The notes beneath the pieces were generated by a model. That model made no database searches. It was not told where the DNA came from and saw only the letters and a list, made by a program, of their open reading frames with translations. The position numbers and the translations under genes are program-made. Of a stretch of DNA of 64,000 bases, positions 34,676 through 43,559 are shown piece by piece (the first letter of the stretch is position 1; every line of letters begins with the position of its first letter). Origin of the DNA: JAPUEK01 sp963815355 (GTDB lineage Bacteria > Pseudomonadota > Alphaproteobacteria > Rhodobacterales > Rhodobacteraceae); assembly GCA_963815355.1 (NCBI GenBank), contig CAWFGJ010000018.1, positions 62,001 to 126,000 of the forward strand. The letters are read 5' to 3'.

Positions 34676-35713
34676 ATGGCTGAATTTCTGCAAACGGGTC
34701 TGGGTGTGGCGGTGTTGATCATCGCGCAGTGCCTTTTGGTCGTCGCCTTCGTGATGCTCAGTCTCTTGTTCCTCGTTTATGGCGACCGAAAGATTTGGGC
34801 TGCGGTGCAGATGCGCAGGGGGCCAAACGTTGTGGGGGCCTTCGGGCTGTTGCAATCAGTAGCGGACGCGCTGAAGTATGTGGTGAAGGAAATTGTGGTG
34901 CCTGCGGGTGCCGACCGCCCGGTTTTTTTCCTCGCGCCGCTGTTGTCGTTTGTGCTGGCGATCCTTGCTTGGGCGGTGATCCCGTTCGATCAGGGCTGGG
35001 TACTGGCCGACATCAACGTAGCGATCCTGTTTGTCTTCGCGGCTTCAAGCCTTGAGGTTTACGGCGTGATTATGGGGGGCTGGGCGTCCAACTCCAAGTA
35101 TCCGTTCCTTGGATCGCTGCGCTCTGCCGCTCAGATGATCTCATACGAAGTCTCGCTGGGTCTGATCATCATCGGCATCATCCTATCGACCGGATCGATG
35201 AGCTTTAGCGCCATCGTGCATGCGCAATCTGGCAGCTACGGGTTGCTGAACTGGTATTGGCTGCCACACTTCCCGATGGTCTTCCTGTTCTTCATCTCTG
35301 CACTGGCCGAAACCAACCGCCCGCCGTTCGACCTTCCCGAAGCGGAGTCTGAATTGGTCGCTGGGTTCATGGTGGAATATTCCTCGACGCCGTATCTGCT
35401 GTTCATGGCTGGCGAGTATATCGCGATATTCTTGATGTGCGCGCTGATGAGCCTGTTGTTTTTCGGTGGCTGGCTGTCGCCCATCCCAGGTCTGGCAGAT
35501 GGCTGGTGGTGGATGGTCGGCAAGATGTGGGTGTTCTTCTTCTTCTTCGCGATGGTTAAGGCGATCGTACCGCGCTACCGCTATGACCAACTGATGCGGA
35601 TCGGTTGGAAGGTTTTTCTACCGTTGTCGCTGGGCTGGGTTGTGCTTGTTGCGTTCCTTGCAAAATTCGAAGTGTTCGGCGGCTTTTGGGCGCGCTGGAC
35701 GATGGGAGGCTGA
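34676..35713 (+). CDS. nuoH: NADH-quinone oxidoreductase subunit H
   Basis: NuoH (ND1, 345 aa) links the membrane arm to the quinone cavity. Eight membrane helices can be read. Conserved segments include YGDRKIWAAVQMRRGPNVVG after helix 1 and ALAETNRPPFDLPEAESELV in the long cytosolic loop with its acidic residues. The start ATG follows GAGGG. Two nt separate its stop from nuoI. Confidence 0.96.
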   Translation: MAEFLQTGLGVAVLIIAQCLLVVAFVMLSLLFLVYGDRKIWAAVQMRRGPNVVGAFGLLQSVADALKYVVKEIVVPAGADRPVFFLAPLLSFVLAILAWAVIPFDQGWVLADINVAILFVFAASSLEVYGVIMGGWASNSKYPFLGSLRSAAQMISYEVSLGLIIIGIILSTGSMSFSAIVHAQSGSYGLLNWYWLPHFPMVFLFFISALAETNRPPFDLPEAESELVAGFMVEYSSTPYLLFMAGEYIAIFLMCALMSLLFFGGWLSPIPGLADGWWWMVGKMWVFFFFFAMVKAIVPRYRYDQLMRIGWKVFLPLSLGWVVLVAFLAKFEVFGGFWARWTMGG

Positions 35714-35715
35714 TC

Positions 35716-36210
35716 ATGGCGAACATCGACTGGACCCGCGCCACGAAGTATTTCCTGCTGATGGATTTCTTCAAAGGCTTTGGCCTTGGCATGAAATACT
35801 TCTTCGCGCCGAAGGCGACACTCAACTACCCGCATGAAAAGGGTCCACTGTCGCCGCGTTTTCGGGGCGAACATGCGCTACGGCGCTACCCCAACGGGGA
35901 AGAGCGCTGCATCGCTTGCAAGCTTTGCGAGGCGGTTTGCCCAGCTCAAGCGATTACCATCGACGCGGAGCCACGCGAAGACGGCAGCCGCCGGACCACG
36001 CGCTATGACATCGACATGACCAAGTGCATCTACTGCGGTTTCTGCCAAGAAGCGTGCCCAGTGGATGCAATTGTCGAAGGTCCGAATTTCGAATTTTCGA
36101 CCGAGACGCGGGAAGAGTTGTTCTACAACAAGGATCGGCTGCTGGAAAACGGCGCGCGTTGGGAAGCCGAAATCGCCCGCAATCTTGAACTCGACGCGCC
36201 GTACCGGTGA
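35716..36210 (+). CDS. nuoI: NADH-quinone oxidoreductase subunit I
   Basis: NuoI (TYKY type, 164 aa) holds clusters N6a and N6b. The two ferredoxin motifs are CIACKLCEAVCPAQAI (near residue 61) and CIYCGFCQEACPVDAI (near 100), preceded by the amphipathic helix ATKYFLLMDFFKGFGLGMKY. ATG 35716 lies 3 nt after the nuoH stop; the longer frame from 35605 lies in nuoH and is spurious. Confidence 0.96.
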   Translation: MANIDWTRATKYFLLMDFFKGFGLGMKYFFAPKATLNYPHEKGPLSPRFRGEHALRRYPNGEERCIACKLCEAVCPAQAITIDAEPREDGSRRTTRYDIDMTKCIYCGFCQEACPVDAIVEGPNFEFSTETREELFYNKDRLLENGARWEAEIARNLELDAPYR

Positions 36211-36214
36211 CCCT

Positions 36215-36625
36215 ATGACCGACGCATTCAATCAGATTTTCAAGCAGATGATGGAGCAAGGCCAGCAAATGGCCAAAGCGTTCTCGCCTGCGATGGAGGG
36301 GGTCGACGTGAAGGCCTTTGAAAAGCTGTTCCCGGCGATGCCGAAGGAAATGCTTGAGGCTTTCTTTGGAAAGACCTTCAACCCTGAAGGGCTTGACGCG
36401 CGCACCCGGTTCTTAGTGACCGTTGCGGCGCTGACGGTTTTAGGCCCGCTTGGGGAGGGTCAACTGCGGTTAACGGTACAGAACGCCTTGGCAGCCGGGG
36501 CGACGAAGCGCGAGATTGCAGAAGTGATCTGGCAGATGAGCATGTTCGGCGGGCTTCCCGCGATGCAGAAGGCGCTGGAAATTGCCCAAGCCGCCTTTGC
36601 CGAGACCGAGGAGAAAAAAGCATGA
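36215..36625 (+). CDS. Carboxymuconolactone decarboxylase-like protein in the nuo operon
   Basis: This 136-aa helical protein of the CMD/AhpD-like fold shows GLDARTRFLVTVAALTVLG and NALAAGATKREIAEVIWQMS, followed by FGGLPAMQKALEIA. It contains no cysteine, so the AhpD-type CxxC peroxidase site is absent, and the His usually preceding the ALxxGxT motif is replaced (LTVQNAL). It is therefore unlikely to be catalytic in the known ways. It begins 4 nt after nuoI, and its stop overlaps nuoJ (ATGA). Confidence 0.8.
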   Translation: MTDAFNQIFKQMMEQGQQMAKAFSPAMEGVDVKAFEKLFPAMPKEMLEAFFGKTFNPEGLDARTRFLVTVAALTVLGPLGEGQLRLTVQNALAAGATKREIAEVIWQMSMFGGLPAMQKALEIAQAAFAETEEKKA

Positions 36626-37236
36626 CCGTGGCTGACTATGCCTTCTATGCATTTGCCGTCGTTACCGTCGCGGCGGGGCTTCTCGTGACAGTCAGCCGCA
36701 ACCCGGTCCATTCCGTGCTGTGGCTGATCTTGGCCTTTCTATCTTCGGCAGGTCTGTTCGTTTTGCTCGGGGCGGAGTTCGTCGCGATGCTTTTGATCAT
36801 CGTCTATGTCGGTGCGGTCGCGGTCTTGTTCTTGTTCGTGGTCATGATGCTCGACATCGATTTTGCCGAATTGAAGGGCGAGATGGCGCGTTACATGCCG
36901 TTGGGCCTTTTGGTAGGTGTGATCATCATCATGCAATTGGTTTTGGGTGTCGGGGCTTGGCAAGAGGCCGCGACCAAGGCCGATCTGTTGCAGGCAGCAA
37001 CACCCGATGCTGCGCAGGTTGAAAATACCCGCGCGCTTGGCTTGCTCATCTACGACAAGTATTTGCTGCTGTTCCAGCTTTCCGGACTTGTTCTGCTGGT
37101 GGCTATGATTGGCGCGATTGTGCTGACGCTGCGCCATCGCAAGGACATCAAACGCCAGAATGTGTTGCACCAGATGTGGCGTGACCCTGCAAAAGCGATG
37201 GAACTTACCGACCCCAAGCCGGGGCAGGGGCTTTGA
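36622..37236 (+). CDS. nuoJ: NADH-quinone oxidoreductase subunit J
   Basis: NuoJ (ND6, 204 aa) is a five-helix proton-channel subunit. VSRNPVHSVLWLILAFLSSA begins the conserved second helix, and the third has the flexible LIIVYVGAVAVLFLFVVMM with the conserved Tyr and pi-bulge region. A long loop with LGLLIYDKYLLLFQLSGLVL precedes the last helix. It is coupled to the CMD-like gene by an ATGA overlap. A gap of 86 nt precedes nuoK. Confidence 0.95.
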   Translation: MTVADYAFYAFAVVTVAAGLLVTVSRNPVHSVLWLILAFLSSAGLFVLLGAEFVAMLLIIVYVGAVAVLFLFVVMMLDIDFAELKGEMARYMPLGLLVGVIIIMQLVLGVGAWQEAATKADLLQAATPDAAQVENTRALGLLIYDKYLLLFQLSGLVLLVAMIGAIVLTLRHRKDIKRQNVLHQMWRDPAKAMELTDPKPGQGL

Positions 37237-37322
37237 ACAGGCGGGGCGCGTAAACAGACGCACTCAATTGCGGGGCAACCCGCACCAAAGAATGCAGCGG
37301 GCAAAGACCCGGAGGGACGAAG

Positions 37323-37628
37323 ATGGTAGGACTTGAACATTACCTGGTTGTGGCGGCGGCACTGTTCGTCATCGGGATCTTTGGGATCTTCCTTAACCGG
37401 AAGAATATCATTGTTATCCTCATGTCGATCGAACTCATGCTCTTGGCGGTGAATATCAACTTTGTCGCTTTTTCCTCCTTTGCTCATGATCTGGTGGGGC
37501 AGGTTTTCACCATGTTTGTGCTGACGGTTGCGGCTGCCGAAGCGGCGATCGGGTTGGCTATCTTGGTCGTGTTTTTCCGGACCCGAGGCACCATCGACGT
37601 CGAAGACGCAAACGTGATGAAAGGCTGA
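37323..37628 (+). CDS. nuoK: NADH-quinone oxidoreductase subunit K
   Basis: NuoK (ND4L, 101 aa) has three membrane helices with the two conserved glutamates in SIELMLLAVNINFVAF and TVAAAEAAIGLAI, which are essential for proton transfer. GGAGG lies upstream of ATG 37323. Three nt separate it from nuoL. Confidence 0.96.
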   Translation: MVGLEHYLVVAAALFVIGIFGIFLNRKNIIVILMSIELMLLAVNINFVAFSSFAHDLVGQVFTMFVLTVAAAEAAIGLAILVVFFRTRGTIDVEDANVMKG

Positions 37629-37631
37629 CCC

Positions 37632-39788
37632 ATGGCAACGATCATCCTCTTTGCGCCCCTGGTCGGCGCAATCTTGTGCGGCTTCGGCTGGCGACTGTTT
37701 GGCGAAAAGGTGGGGCAGGTTCTTGCGACCAGCCTGCTTTTCCTAGCGGCGATCCTGAGTTGGTATATTTTCCTGACCTTTGATGGCGTAACGCAACATA
37801 TCCCGCTGATGCGCTGGATCGAAAGCGGCACGCTGGCAACCGAATGGGGCATCCGGCTGGACCGGATGACGGCGATCATGCTTGTGGTCGTGAACTCTGT
37901 GTCGGCTTTGGTTCATCTCTACTCGTTTGGCTACATGGCTCACGACGACAATTGGGGACATGGCGAGGCCTACAAGGCGCGTTTCTTTGCCTATTTGTCG
38001 TTCTTTACGTTTGCGATGCTGGCGCTGGTCACCTCGGACAACTTGGTGCAGATGTTTTTTGGCTGGGAAGGCGTCGGGGTAGCGTCTTATCTGCTCATCG
38101 GGTTCTACTATAAGAAACCAAGCGCGAACGCCGCGGCCATCAAAGCGTTTGTTGTCAACCGGGTCGGTGACTTTGGTTTCGCGTTGGGAATTTTCGGCCT
38201 GTACTATCTGACAGACTCTGTGCGCTTTGATGATGTTTTTGCTGCCGCGCCGCAGTTGGCGCAGACCAACCTTCACTTTTTGTGGGCGGATTGGAATGCA
38301 GCTAACCTGATTGGCGTGTTGCTGTTCATCGGTGCAATGGGAAAGTCGGCCCAGCTTTTCCTTCACACTTGGTTGCCTGACGCGATGGAGGGGCCGACCC
38401 CGGTTTCAGCCCTGATTCACGCAGCTACGATGGTGACGGCGGGGGTTTTCCTCGTGTGCCGGATGTCACCTTTGTATGAATACGCACCGCAGGCGTCTGC
38501 GTTCATCACCGTGCTTGGAGCGACCACTGCCTTTTTCGCGGCGACGGTTGGCCTCGTCCAGAATGATATCAAGCGCGTGATTGCTTATTCAACCTGTTCG
38601 CAGCTTGGCTACATGTTCGTGGCGGCTGGGGTTGGCGTCTACCCCGTGGCGATGTTCCACCTGTTTACCCACGCTTTCTTTAAGGCGATGCTGTTTCTTG
38701 GGGCGGGCTCGGTCATTCATGCAATGCATCATGAGCAAGACATGCGGAACTACGGCGGCCTGCGGAAGAAAGTGCCGATGACCTTCTATGCGATGTTGAT
38801 CGGCACATTGGCGATCACGGGCGTTGGTATTCCGTTGACCCACTTTGGTTTTGCCGGGTTCTTGTCGAAAGATGCCGTGATTGAAAGTGCATACGGCGGC
38901 AATCACTATGCGTTCTGGATGCTCGTTATCGCGGCATTCATGACCTCCTTCTATTCATGGCGCTTGATGTTCATGACCTTTTGGGGAACTCCGCGCGGCG
39001 ATGCGCATACCCATGATCACGCGCACGAAAGCCCGAAAGTCATGCTGATCCCACTTGGGGTCCTGGCGACGGGCGCGGTGTTTGCGGGGATGTTGTGGTA
39101 CGGCGTGTTTTTTGGCGATGAGACCAAGATGCGCAATTGGTTCGGTATGGAAGCGGCCACGGCGCACCACGAAGGGGCGACCGAAGAGGGCGCAGCAACG
39201 ACTGATCATGTGGCCGAGGCGGCGGCTCCGGCAGCAGGCGATGCTGCAGAACCGGCCGCGACCGTGGCGGTCACAGAAGACCATGCTGAAGAACCGGCCG
39301 CTTCAAATGTCGAACCGATGGTGCTCGCGAATGTGGCTCCCAAAGGCGCACTTTTGATGTTGGAAGAGCGGGGTGCCATGCACGCAGCACATGAGGCCCC
39401 AACCTGGGTCAAGGTCTCGCCCTTCGTAGCCATGGTCTTGGGCCTTTTGCTGGCGTGGAAGTTCTACATCCGCAGTCCTGAGCTGCCCGGTAAGCTTGCG
39501 GCGCAGCAACGGCCTCTGTACCTTTTCTTGCTGAACAAGTGGTACTTCGACGAGTTGTACGACGTGATCTTCGTGCGACCCGCAAAGTGGCTCGGCAGTT
39601 TCTTGTGGCGCAAGGGCGATGGCTCGATCATCGACGGGGCGCTTAATGGATTGGCCCTGGGGATTATTCCCTTCTTCACCCGGCTGGCTGGCCGTGCGCA
39701 GTCTGGCTACATCTTCACTTATGCCTTTGCCATGGTTCTGGGGATTGCGGTCCTTATTACCTGGATGACGCTCTCGGGAGGGCACTGA
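37632..39788 (+). CDS. nuoL: NADH-quinone oxidoreductase subunit L
   Basis: NuoL (ND5, 718 aa) is the distal antiporter-like subunit with the long lateral helix. Conserved elements are FFGWEGVGVASYLLIGFYY, the discontinuous-helix region TWLPDAMEGPTPVSALIHAA and TCSQLGYMFVAAGVG. At about residues 506-588 there is a low-complexity Ala/Glu/His insert, starting EAATAHHEGATEEGAATTDH, that makes the protein longer than E. coli NuoL (613 aa). The lateral helix and C-terminal anchor follow this insert. Confidence 0.96.
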   Translation: MATIILFAPLVGAILCGFGWRLFGEKVGQVLATSLLFLAAILSWYIFLTFDGVTQHIPLMRWIESGTLATEWGIRLDRMTAIMLVVVNSVSALVHLYSFGYMAHDDNWGHGEAYKARFFAYLSFFTFAMLALVTSDNLVQMFFGWEGVGVASYLLIGFYYKKPSANAAAIKAFVVNRVGDFGFALGIFGLYYLTDSVRFDDVFAAAPQLAQTNLHFLWADWNAANLIGVLLFIGAMGKSAQLFLHTWLPDAMEGPTPVSALIHAATMVTAGVFLVCRMSPLYEYAPQASAFITVLGATTAFFAATVGLVQNDIKRVIAYSTCSQLGYMFVAAGVGVYPVAMFHLFTHAFFKAMLFLGAGSVIHAMHHEQDMRNYGGLRKKVPMTFYAMLIGTLAITGVGIPLTHFGFAGFLSKDAVIESAYGGNHYAFWMLVIAAFMTSFYSWRLMFMTFWGTPRGDAHTHDHAHESPKVMLIPLGVLATGAVFAGMLWYGVFFGDETKMRNWFGMEAATAHHEGATEEGAATTDHVAEAAAPAAGDAAEPAATVAVTEDHAEEPAASNVEPMVLANVAPKGALLMLEERGAMHAAHEAPTWVKVSPFVAMVLGLLLAWKFYIRSPELPGKLAAQQRPLYLFLLNKWYFDELYDVIFVRPAKWLGSFLWRKGDGSIIDGALNGLALGIIPFFTRLAGRAQSGYIFTYAFAMVLGIAVLITWMTLSGGH

Positions 39789-39793
39789 GAACT

Positions 39794-41329
39794 ATGGATA
39801 ACCTCCTCTCGATCATCACGTTCATTCCCGCGATGGCGGCGCTTATCATGGCGTTGTTCCTGCGTGGCGATGATACTGCAGCGCAGTTGAATGCGAAGTG
39901 GCTGGCCTTGATTGCTACGTCGGCGACTTTCTTGATCTCGCTGTTGTTGTTGGTGGAATTTGATCCTTCAAACACCGGCATGCAGTTTGTTGAAGACTAC
40001 GCTTGGATCGCGGGCCTGCACTACAAAATGGGCGTCGATGGTATATCGATCCTGTTCGTTCTGCTGACCACCTTCCTGATGCCGATCACGATCTTGTCGA
40101 CATGGGGCGTTCAGACACGCGTCAAGGACTACATGATTGCTTTTCTGATGCTCGAGACCCTGATGTTGGGTGTCTTCTGCGCAATGGATCTGGTGCTGTT
40201 CTACGTCTTCTTCGAGGCAGGTCTGATCCCGATGTTCCTGATCATCGGCATCTGGGGGGGGGCGAACCGGATTTATGCGGCGTTCAAATTCTTCCTCTAC
40301 ACGTTTATCGGTTCTGTGCTGATGCTGGTCGCCATGATCGCCATGTATACGGCGGCAGGGACAACGGACATTCCGACGCTTATGGCGTTTGATTTTGCGC
40401 ATGAACCGCTTGCGGTGTTGGGGATGACGGTGACAGGCGGGCTGCAGACGCTGCTGTTCTTGGCGTTCTTTGCCAGCTTTGCAGTCAAGATGCCTATGTG
40501 GCCGGTCCATACGTGGTTGCCAGATGCTCACGTGCAAGCGCCGACGGCCGGTTCGGTCGTGCTAGCGGCAATCTTGTTGAAGATGGGCGGCTATGGTTTC
40601 TTGCGCTTCAGCCTGCCTATGTTCCCGGTGGGTGCAGAGGTTATGGGGCCGATGGTGTTGTGGATGTCGGCAATTGCGATTGTCTACACGAGCCTTGTGG
40701 CACTTGCGCAGTCGGATATGAAAAAGCTGATCGCCTATTCGTCGGTGGCCCACATGGGTTATGTGACGATGGGGATTTTCGCGGTCAACCAGCAGGGCGT
40801 CGACGGCGCGATCTTCCAAATGCTATCGCACGGGTTTATTTCTGGCGCGCTGTTTCTGTGCGTCGGCGTGATCTATGACCGGATGCATACGCGTGAGATT
40901 GAAGCCTATGGCGGATTGGTGAACCGGATGCCGGCCTATGCGCTGGTCTTCATGTTCTTCACGATGGCAAATGTTGGCTTGCCGGGGACTTCCGGTTTCG
41001 TAGGTGAGTTTTTGACCTTGGCCGGGATATTCCAGGTCAACACATGGGTTGCGGCGGTGGCGACTTCTGGCGTCATCCTTTCGGCAGCCTACGCGCTATG
41101 GCTTTATCGCCGGGTGGTGTTCGGAGCGCTGGTCAAGGAATCCTTGGCAACGATTTCGGATATGAGCCGTCTGGAGCGCGCAATCTTCGCACCGTTGGTG
41201 GTTATGACGCTGTTGCTGGGGGTCTATCCGGCGGCGGTCACGAACATCATCGGCCCCTCGGTTGAGGCGCTGATCACCGACTACCATACTTCGCTCCCCG
41301 CTCCGGCGGCGGATGCGGTGACCGAGTAA
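39794..41329 (+). CDS. nuoM: NADH-quinone oxidoreductase subunit M
   Basis: NuoM (ND4, 511 aa) is the second antiporter-like proton pump subunit. It shows FFEAGLIPMFLIIGIWGG with the key Glu, WPVHTWLPDAHVQAPTAGSV with the channel Lys and Pro region, and YSSVAHMGYVTMGIF. Length and fourteen-helix pattern are normal. It starts 5 nt after nuoL. Confidence 0.97.
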   Translation: MDNLLSIITFIPAMAALIMALFLRGDDTAAQLNAKWLALIATSATFLISLLLLVEFDPSNTGMQFVEDYAWIAGLHYKMGVDGISILFVLLTTFLMPITILSTWGVQTRVKDYMIAFLMLETLMLGVFCAMDLVLFYVFFEAGLIPMFLIIGIWGGANRIYAAFKFFLYTFIGSVLMLVAMIAMYTAAGTTDIPTLMAFDFAHEPLAVLGMTVTGGLQTLLFLAFFASFAVKMPMWPVHTWLPDAHVQAPTAGSVVLAAILLKMGGYGFLRFSLPMFPVGAEVMGPMVLWMSAIAIVYTSLVALAQSDMKKLIAYSSVAHMGYVTMGIFAVNQQGVDGAIFQMLSHGFISGALFLCVGVIYDRMHTREIEAYGGLVNRMPAYALVFMFFTMANVGLPGTSGFVGEFLTLAGIFQVNTWVAAVATSGVILSAAYALWLYRRVVFGALVKESLATISDMSRLERAIFAPLVVMTLLLGVYPAAVTNIIGPSVEALITDYHTSLPAPAADAVTE

Positions 41330-41341
41330 AGGACGCATCCA

Positions 41342-42778
41342 ATGTACGGTGTTGATTTCCCAATTCTTCTGCCAGAAATCGTCCTGTCGGTTTACGCACT
41401 CGCGGCCCTGCTGGTTGGGGTCTACGGGGGCAAGGATAAACTTGCCGGTGTGTTGACATGGTCAACCGCGGGACTGTTTGTCTTGCTGGCTTTGATTGTT
41501 GCGCTGCGCAATGGTGAGGGGGCGCTGGCCTTTGGCGGCATGTTCGTAGACGACGCTTTTGCGCGGTTTGCCAAAGTTACAATCCTGTTATCCTCTGCGG
41601 GCGTTTTGGTCATGGCGCAGGATTACATGGCGCGCCGGGATCTGGCCCGGTTTGAGTACCCGATTTTGATCGCACTCGCGGCGGTTGGGATGCTCGTGAT
41701 GGTTTCGGCCGGTGATCTTATGACGCTGTACATGGGGTTGGAGCTTCAGTCGTTGGCGCTTTACGTCGTGGCGGCGCTGCGGCGCGACAGTGCTAAATCG
41801 ACAGAGGCGGGGCTAAAGTACTTTGTTCTGGGGTCGCTGTCGTCGGGTCTTTTGCTGTATGGCGCCTCACTGACCTATGGCTATTCAGGAACGACGCTGT
41901 TCTCGGGTATTCTGTCGAGCCTTGGTGAAGGGACGCCGCTTGGGCTGTTGATCGGTCTGGTCTTTGTTCTCGCGGGTCTGGCGTTCAAGGTTTCTGCCGC
42001 ACCGTTCCATATGTGGACGCCCGATGTGTACGAGGGCGCACCAACCCCGGTCACAGCGTTTTTCGCAACCGCACCAAAGGTGGCGGCGATGGCCTTGATC
42101 GCGCGGGTGGTCCATGACGCGTTTGGCGCGATCCCCTCCGATTGGAGCCAGGTACTGGCAGCACTCGCGGTCGTGTCGATGTTCCTTGGGGCAATTGCCG
42201 CAATTGCGCAGCGTGATATCAAGCGCCTGATGGCCTATTCGTCTATCGCCCATATGGGCTACGCCTTGGTGGGACTTGCCGCAGGAACCGTTGAAGGCGT
42301 TCAGGCCATGCTGATTTACATGGCGATCTACGTCACGATGAACCTCGGCACTTTTGCCTTCATCCTGTCGATGGAAAAAGACGGCCGTCCGATCACTGAC
42401 ATCAATTCGCTGCAACTTTTTGCCCGGCGTGAACCACTGAAGGCCTTGGCCGTTCTGGTGTTGATGTTCAGCCTTGCCGGGGTGCCGCCGATGCTTGGCT
42501 TCTTCGGGAAGTTCTTTGTTCTTAAAGCTGCGGTGGATGCCGGGATGGTTTGGCTTGCAGTTGCGGGGGCAGTGGCCTCGGTGATCGGGGCGTTTTACTA
42601 TTTGCGCATCGTGTATTTCATGTATTTCGGCCAAGACGTTGAGGGTGCGGATAGCCGGATGTCCTCGGTCCAGTGGCTGATGCTAGTGGCTGTGGCGGCG
42701 GTGATGCTGCTCGGCGTGGTGAACCTGTTCGGGATTGAGGGTTTGGCCGCGACTGCTGCCCGGTCGCTCGTTGGCTGA
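41342..42778 (+). CDS. nuoN: NADH-quinone oxidoreductase subunit N
   Basis: NuoN (ND2, 478 aa) is the third antiporter-like subunit. The sequence has MGLELQSLALYVVAALRR with its conserved Glu, FHMWTPDVYEGAPTPVTAFF and YSSIAHMGYALVGLAAG. It is the last complex I gene. Its end overlaps the probable TTG start of birA by 8 nt, so the following cluster may be read from the same transcript. Confidence 0.97.
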   Translation: MYGVDFPILLPEIVLSVYALAALLVGVYGGKDKLAGVLTWSTAGLFVLLALIVALRNGEGALAFGGMFVDDAFARFAKVTILLSSAGVLVMAQDYMARRDLARFEYPILIALAAVGMLVMVSAGDLMTLYMGLELQSLALYVVAALRRDSAKSTEAGLKYFVLGSLSSGLLLYGASLTYGYSGTTLFSGILSSLGEGTPLGLLIGLVFVLAGLAFKVSAAPFHMWTPDVYEGAPTPVTAFFATAPKVAAMALIARVVHDAFGAIPSDWSQVLAALAVVSMFLGAIAAIAQRDIKRLMAYSSIAHMGYALVGLAAGTVEGVQAMLIYMAIYVTMNLGTFAFILSMEKDGRPITDINSLQLFARREPLKALAVLVLMFSLAGVPPMLGFFGKFFVLKAAVDAGMVWLAVAGAVASVIGAFYYLRIVYFMYFGQDVEGADSRMSSVQWLMLVAVAAVMLLGVVNLFGIEGLAATAARSLVG

Positions 42779-43523
42779 GGCGTGGCCCGACGACGTGGCG
42801 CGCCACGTTCTGGCCAGCACAGACAGTACCAATGCCCATGGGCTACGACTGGCTCCGCAGCTTGCGGGGCCAGCTTGGATTTTGGGGTTGGAACAGACGG
42901 CTGGCCGGGGGCGGCGGGCGCGGCCTTGGGCCAGTCCTCGCGGAAATTTCCATGCAACGTTGGTTTTGCAACCGACTGAGGCGGCGTCGATTGTGGCTCT
43001 TCGTTCCTTCGCGGCGGCTTTGGCGTTGCGGGATGCGTTTGTGGCCGTCACCGGACTAGATGCGGCGTTTCGGCTCAAATGGCCGAATGATGTCTTGTTG
43101 AACGGTGGCAAGGTTGCCGGGATTTTGTTGGAGAGCAGCGGTTCTGGGGCCGGGGTTGCGCATCTGGCCATCGGATTTGGGGTCAACTTGATTGCCCATC
43201 CTGACGCGTCTTCGCTGGAACCGGGTGCGGTGCCGGCCGTGTCACTGTTGGCCGATACGGGGATACGTGTAACACCCGAGGCGTTCCTGGATGCGCTTGC
43301 CCCGGCTTTTGCGCGGTGGGAAGCGATCTTTGTTGCCGAAGGTTTTGCACCGTTGCGCGCAGAATGGCTGGCCCATGCCGCGCGGCTAGGCGAGACCATC
43401 CGTGCCCGCACAGGCCGCGAGACCCGCGAGGGCCGGTTTGAGACCATCGACGGTGACGGCAACCTGATCTTGCAAACCGCGACGGGGCTTGTCGCCATTG
43501 CGGCGGCGGATGTGTTTTTCTGA
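42771..43523 (+). CDS. birA: Biotin-acetyl-CoA-carboxylase ligase
   Basis: This enzyme attaches biotin to the carboxylase carrier protein through biotinyl-AMP. The catalytic domain has STDSTNAHG, the ATP/biotin loop GRGRRARPWASPRGNFHATL and KWPNDVLLNGGKVAGILLE, and a small C-terminal SH3-like domain (GRFETIDGDGNLIL). There is no N-terminal helix-turn-helix, so it should not act as a biotin repressor. The start is uncertain: TTG 42771, used here, overlaps nuoN by 8 nt and gives 250 aa. birA-coaX-rnj is a recurrent order in alphaproteobacteria. Confidence 0.9.
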   Translation: MAEAWPDDVARHVLASTDSTNAHGLRLAPQLAGPAWILGLEQTAGRGRRARPWASPRGNFHATLVLQPTEAASIVALRSFAAALALRDAFVAVTGLDAAFRLKWPNDVLLNGGKVAGILLESSGSGAGVAHLAIGFGVNLIAHPDASSLEPGAVPAVSLLADTGIRVTPEAFLDALAPAFARWEAIFVAEGFAPLRAEWLAHAARLGETIRARTGRETREGRFETIDGDGNLILQTATGLVAIAAADVFF

Positions 43524-43559
43524 TGCGTCTTCGGGCGCGTTTTCAGATGGGAGGGAGCC

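Noticed and set aside
39001..39360. Repetitive-looking NuoL segment as a possible tandem repeat or insertion
   Set aside because: The DNA is not a regular repeat; it is a low-complexity Ala/Glu coding insert in frame.
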